This document shows positions 4,899 to 6,992 of a stretch of 6,992 bases of DNA, piece after piece. The notes below the pieces were generated by a model. It was not told where the DNA came from and made no database searches. It worked only from the letters and a program-made list of their open reading frames with translations. Source of the DNA: Clostridia bacterium (GTDB lineage Bacteria > Bacillota_A > Clostridia > Oscillospirales > CAG-272); the NCBI GenBank assembly GCA_017626655.1, contig JAGAIH010000364.1:1-6992 (forward strand), read 5' to 3'. Numbering within the stretch: the stretch's first letter is position 1; each line of letters begins with the position of its first letter. The position numbers and the translations under genes were made by a program.

Positions 4899-6191
4899 AT
4901 GGATCACATTCGCCTCCACGAGGCCTTTCCCCTGCTTCCCGGTCTGCGGGCGCGGGCGGTCATCGACACCGATGCCCTGACCCACAATTATCACACCCTC
5001 CTGGCTCCCGTCCGGGAGGTCTCTCCAAACACCTACGCCATCGCCGTGGTCAAGGCCGACGCCTACGGACACGGCATCCGCCCCGTGGTCTCGACGCTCC
5101 TGCGGGCGGGCTGTCGCTCCTTCGCGGTGGCTTGCCTGGAGGAGGCGGTAGCCCTCCGCAGGCACTTACGGGAGCTGCTCACGGGTACGGTCTCCGACCG
5201 CGACACCAATATCCTGGTGCTGGGCTACACCGACCCCGAAAACGCCCCCATCCTGGCTCTGTACCATATTGCCACTGCGCTCCTCTCGGAGGACTACGCC
5301 CGCCGTCTCCTGGCCCGCGCCAGGGAGGCCAAGGTAGTGGTGCGGGGGCATATCGCCCTGGACACGGGCATGAACCGCATCGGCTTCCCCGTCCACAACG
5401 ACACCGAGACGACAGAGGCGATAGCCGCCCTTACGTCCCTGGCCCGAGACGGCACCCCCGCCGAGGAGGGCGGTCTGATCCTGGACGGTCTCTTTACCCA
5501 TTTCGCCCGAGCTGACGAGGACTTTGACACCGAGATGGCGACTCCCGACAGCCTGACCATGACCCAGTACGCCCGCTATATTCGGGTCAAGCAAGCCCTG
5601 GAGGCAAAGGGGATCCGCCCCCGGGTCTGCCATATCTGCAACAGCGCGGCCACGGTGCGCTTTCCCAAGGTCCGTCCCGAGGCCTGTCTGGACGCGGTGC
5701 GGTTGGGCATCAATCTGTATGGTTACGGGGTAAATTACCCCGAAATGGCCCAAAAAGAGGGGGTTTCATGCATGAAACCCACCATGAAGCTGGAGACGGT
5801 GGTGACCCATCTCCACACCCTGCTCCCAGGTGAGACGGTAGGCTACGGCGGGACCTACGCCGCCGACACCCCCCGCGCCATCGCCACCCTCCCCATCGGC
5901 TATGCCGACGGCTGGCTGCGGGCGTTCTCGGGAGCGGAGGTCACCTTCCACACCGAAAAGGGGGATATCACCGCGCCCATCGTGGGACGGATCTGCATGG
6001 ACCAGTGCATGGTGGACGTCACGGGCCTGCCTGTGGCCGTCGGCACCCCCGTGACCCTTTTCGGCGAAACCTCCGCCCAGTTGGAGGCCCTGGCCGACCG
6101 CGCCCACACCATCCCCTACGAGCTGCTCTGTCTCATCACCGCCCGCATCCCCCGCGTCTGGGGGCGGGATCGCGAAAAGGAGGACACATGA
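4899..6191 (+). CDS. alr: Alanine racemase
   Basis: PLP-dependent racemase that interconverts L- and D-alanine in the cytoplasm, supplying D-alanine for peptidoglycan. VVKADAYGHG (50-59) holds the PLP-binding Lys52 and Tyr56. LDTGMNRIGF (154-163) gives the substrate-binding Arg160. VRLGINLYG (267-275) gives the Arg268 that contacts the cofactor ring. GYGGTY (315-320) carries the second catalytic base, Tyr316, and GRICMDQCMVD (363-373) completes the active site at the dimer interface. The fold order is normal: an N-terminal barrel, then a C-terminal beta domain ending ARIPRVWG. At 430 residues it is longer than the usual 370-390, with a short N-terminal extension and small insertions near 93-104 and 205-218. 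ATG 4899 follows AAAGGA by 10 nt. The stop overlaps the next start codon (ATGA), so the two are translationally coupled. A close relative acting on another amino acid (serine) is possible. Confidence 0.95.
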   Translation: MDHIRLHEAFPLLPGLRARAVIDTDALTHNYHTLLAPVREVSPNTYAIAVVKADAYGHGIRPVVSTLLRAGCRSFAVACLEEAVALRRHLRELLTGTVSDRDTNILVLGYTDPENAPILALYHIATALLSEDYARRLLARAREAKVVVRGHIALDTGMNRIGFPVHNDTETTEAIAALTSLARDGTPAEEGGLILDGLFTHFARADEDFDTEMATPDSLTMTQYARYIRVKQALEAKGIRPRVCHICNSAATVRFPKVRPEACLDAVRLGINLYGYGVNYPEMAQKEGVSCMKPTMKLETVVTHLHTLLPGETVGYGGTYAADTPRAIATLPIGYADGWLRAFSGAEVTFHTEKGDITAPIVGRICMDQCMVDVTGLPVAVGTPVTLFGETSAQLEALADRAHTIPYELLCLITARIPRVWGRDREKEDT

Positions 6192-6772
6192 TCTACGACA
6201 TTTCCCAAGAGGTATTCACCAGCCGCGTCTGGCCCGGGGACCCCGCTCCCGTCCGCTCCGTTCTGGGAGACATCCGCAAGGGAGACACGGTGAATCTCTC
6301 TGCCTTCTCCATGTGCGCCCACAACGGCACCCACGTCGACGCCCCCTCCCATTTTCTGATCAACGGCAAGACCGTGGATGAGCTGGACCCCGCCGCCTTT
6401 CTGGGGTTCTGCTACGTTACCCGCCACGAGGGGGACGTGACCGCCGACGACGCCCGCCGCATCCTGGGCTACGCCACCGAGGCGGACGCCGCCCAGCGCA
6501 TTCTCATCGCGGGCAAGGCCACCATCACCGTAGAGGCCGCCCGTGTCTTCGCCGACGCGGGGATCAAGCTCATCGGCAACGAGAGCCAGACCGTAGGCCC
6601 CGAGGACGCCCCTTTGGCGGTCCACATCATCCTGCTGGACGCCGAGGTGGTCCTCCTGGAGGGTCTGAACCTCTCCCGCGTAAACCCGGGCCGCTACTTC
6701 CTCTCCGCCGCCCCCCTCAACCTGGGCGGCTGTGAGGGCGCGCCTTGTCGGGCGATGCTGATGGATTTGTAA
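6188..6772 (+). CDS. Cyclase / kynurenine formamidase-family metal hydrolase
   Basis: A 194-residue cytoplasmic protein of the cyclase family (Pfam PF04199), which includes arylformamidase KynB, isatin hydrolase and polyketide cyclase-like enzymes; members are metal-dependent, usually Zn or Mn. The signature HNGTHVDAPSHF (45-56) contains the metal ligands and catalytic His expected in this family. The C-terminal part, with LLEGLNLSRV (156-165) and NLGGCEGAPCRAMLMDL (178-194), matches the usual ending. WPGDP (15-19) is the typical N-terminal motif. The length is slightly below the usual ~205-220 residues, with nothing obviously missing. ATG 6188 overlaps the alr stop as ATGA, and the strong AAAGGAGG (6176-6183) lies inside alr, 4 nt upstream. 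No tryptophan-catabolism gene is nearby, so kynurenine formation is unproven. Tight coupling to alanine racemase hints at a role in amide or amino-acid metabolism, which is only an inference. Confidence 0.9.
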   Translation: MIYDISQEVFTSRVWPGDPAPVRSVLGDIRKGDTVNLSAFSMCAHNGTHVDAPSHFLINGKTVDELDPAAFLGFCYVTRHEGDVTADDARRILGYATEADAAQRILIAGKATITVEAARVFADAGIKLIGNESQTVGPEDAPLAVHIILLDAEVVLLEGLNLSRVNPGRYFLSAAPLNLGGCEGAPCRAMLMDL

Positions 6773-6804
6773 ATTGCAGTTAATAGGGGAGAGGCCTCCG
6801 GCGG

Positions 6805-6858
6805 CTTAGAACCTTTTTTGAAAAAAAGGTTCTAAGAACTCCAAAAAACTTTCAAAAA
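6805..6858 (+). terminator. Hairpin-plus-tail element, copy 2 (possible terminator)
   Basis: CTTAGAACCTTTTTT (6805-6819) pairs perfectly with AAAAAAGGTTCTAAG (6822-6836), then five bases on comes CCAAAAAACTTTCAAAAA (6841-6858). The stem length (15 bp), loop and distance to the tail equal those of copy 1 at 4662-4715, while most of the stem sequence differs. It lies 32 nt after the cyclase stop, preceded by GGCCTCCGGCGGC. A 3'-end or REP-type role is likely; no U-tract follows. Confidence 0.6.
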
Positions 6859-6917
6859 ACACATCGATTGAGTTTTAGTTGCTGAGACCAAAATGTGTTG
6901 ATGCAACTTGAAAGTTT
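6846..6917. repeat. Nested inverted repeat downstream of the cyclase gene
   Basis: AAACTTTCAA (6846-6855) pairs perfectly with TTGAAAGTTT (6908-6917). Inside it AACACAT (6858-6864) pairs with ATGTGTT (6893-6899). AGTTGC (6877-6882) could instead pair with GCAACT (6903-6908), competing with both. The outer left arm is part of the tail of hairpin element copy 2, so the two structures overlap. This could be an element end, a structured 3' RNA or a leader for a gene beyond the window. No reading frame of note lies here. Confidence 0.5.
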
Positions 6918-6927
6918 CAGCTATACG

Positions 6928-6966
6928 AACCGAGAACCGTAACCGTCTTAGAAACCCCCGCGGGGG
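6928..6966. repeat. AACCG triplet and CCCCCGCGGGGG palindrome
   Basis: AACCG occurs three times at 6928-6932, 6935-6939 and 6941-6945. Shortly after, CCCCCGCGGGGG (6955-6966) is a perfect 12-bp palindrome, followed by GCCCC. Nothing assigns a role. The palindrome may be part of another dispersed GC-rich repeat cut by the window edge. Bases 6967-6992 show no feature. Confidence 0.35.
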
Positions 6967-6992
6967 CCCCTCACCCCACTGCGTTATTTGGA

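Noticed and set aside
4766..5515. 249-codon + strand frame overlapping alr
   Set aside because: Pro/Arg/Gly-rich out-of-frame translation of the alanine racemase gene, whose own frame has all the family motifs.
6005..6187. Upstream extension of the cyclase frame into alr
   Set aside because: The extra 61 residues are a His/Arg/Pro-rich out-of-frame reading of alr; ATG 6188 has AAAGGAGG right before it and family homology starts there.

Overview
This window looks like chromosomal DNA from a GC-rich member of the Clostridia (Bacillota), probably an uncultured Oscillospiraceae-type gut or rumen anaerobe. The evidence is indirect: codons strongly favour C or G at the third position, Shine-Dalgarno sequences are strong (AAGGAGG, AAAGGAGG), the protein families are typical of that group, and the gaps between genes carry palindromic or hairpin repeats of the kind those genomes scatter around. 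No rRNA, tRNA or marker gene is present, so the lineage is an inference.

All five genes lie on the + strand. Bases 1-171 are a leader with two overlapping dyads, a REP-like hairpin and a 24-nt sequence that recurs later. Genes at 172-1143 (ROK-family sugar kinase or regulator lacking the usual zinc cysteines) and 1181-3538 (exported, membrane-anchored DUF5722-type TIM-barrel protein) are 37 nt apart and probably co-transcribed. Together they suggest handling of a carbohydrate: a surface protein and a cytosolic sugar-phosphorylating or sugar-sensing protein. The substrate cannot be told from the sequence, and the surface protein seems to lack the acidic residues expected of a working glycosidase.

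Bases 3539-3977 hold no gene. They are mostly a ~341-bp fold-back element (3575-3915), with 60-bp gapless inverted arms, inner hairpins and degenerate ~23-bp ends. Its right end is the 24-nt sequence also found in the leader at 121-144. Next is a stand-alone cytoplasmic alpha/beta-hydrolase (3978-4628), then hairpins.

A good sigma-A-type promoter with an extended -10 (4834-4862) drives a two-gene unit: alanine racemase (4899-6191) and a cyclase/kynurenine-formamidase-family metal hydrolase (6188-6772), coupled by an ATGA overlap. The last 220 bases have no gene. They carry a second copy of the hairpin-plus-tail element seen after the esterase, nested in a larger inverted repeat.

The most notable points are the fold-back element and its shared end, the hairpin element whose stem changes on both sides while its geometry is kept, and the apparent loss of catalytic residues in the DUF5722 protein. 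I do not see a clear new defence or RNA-guided system.
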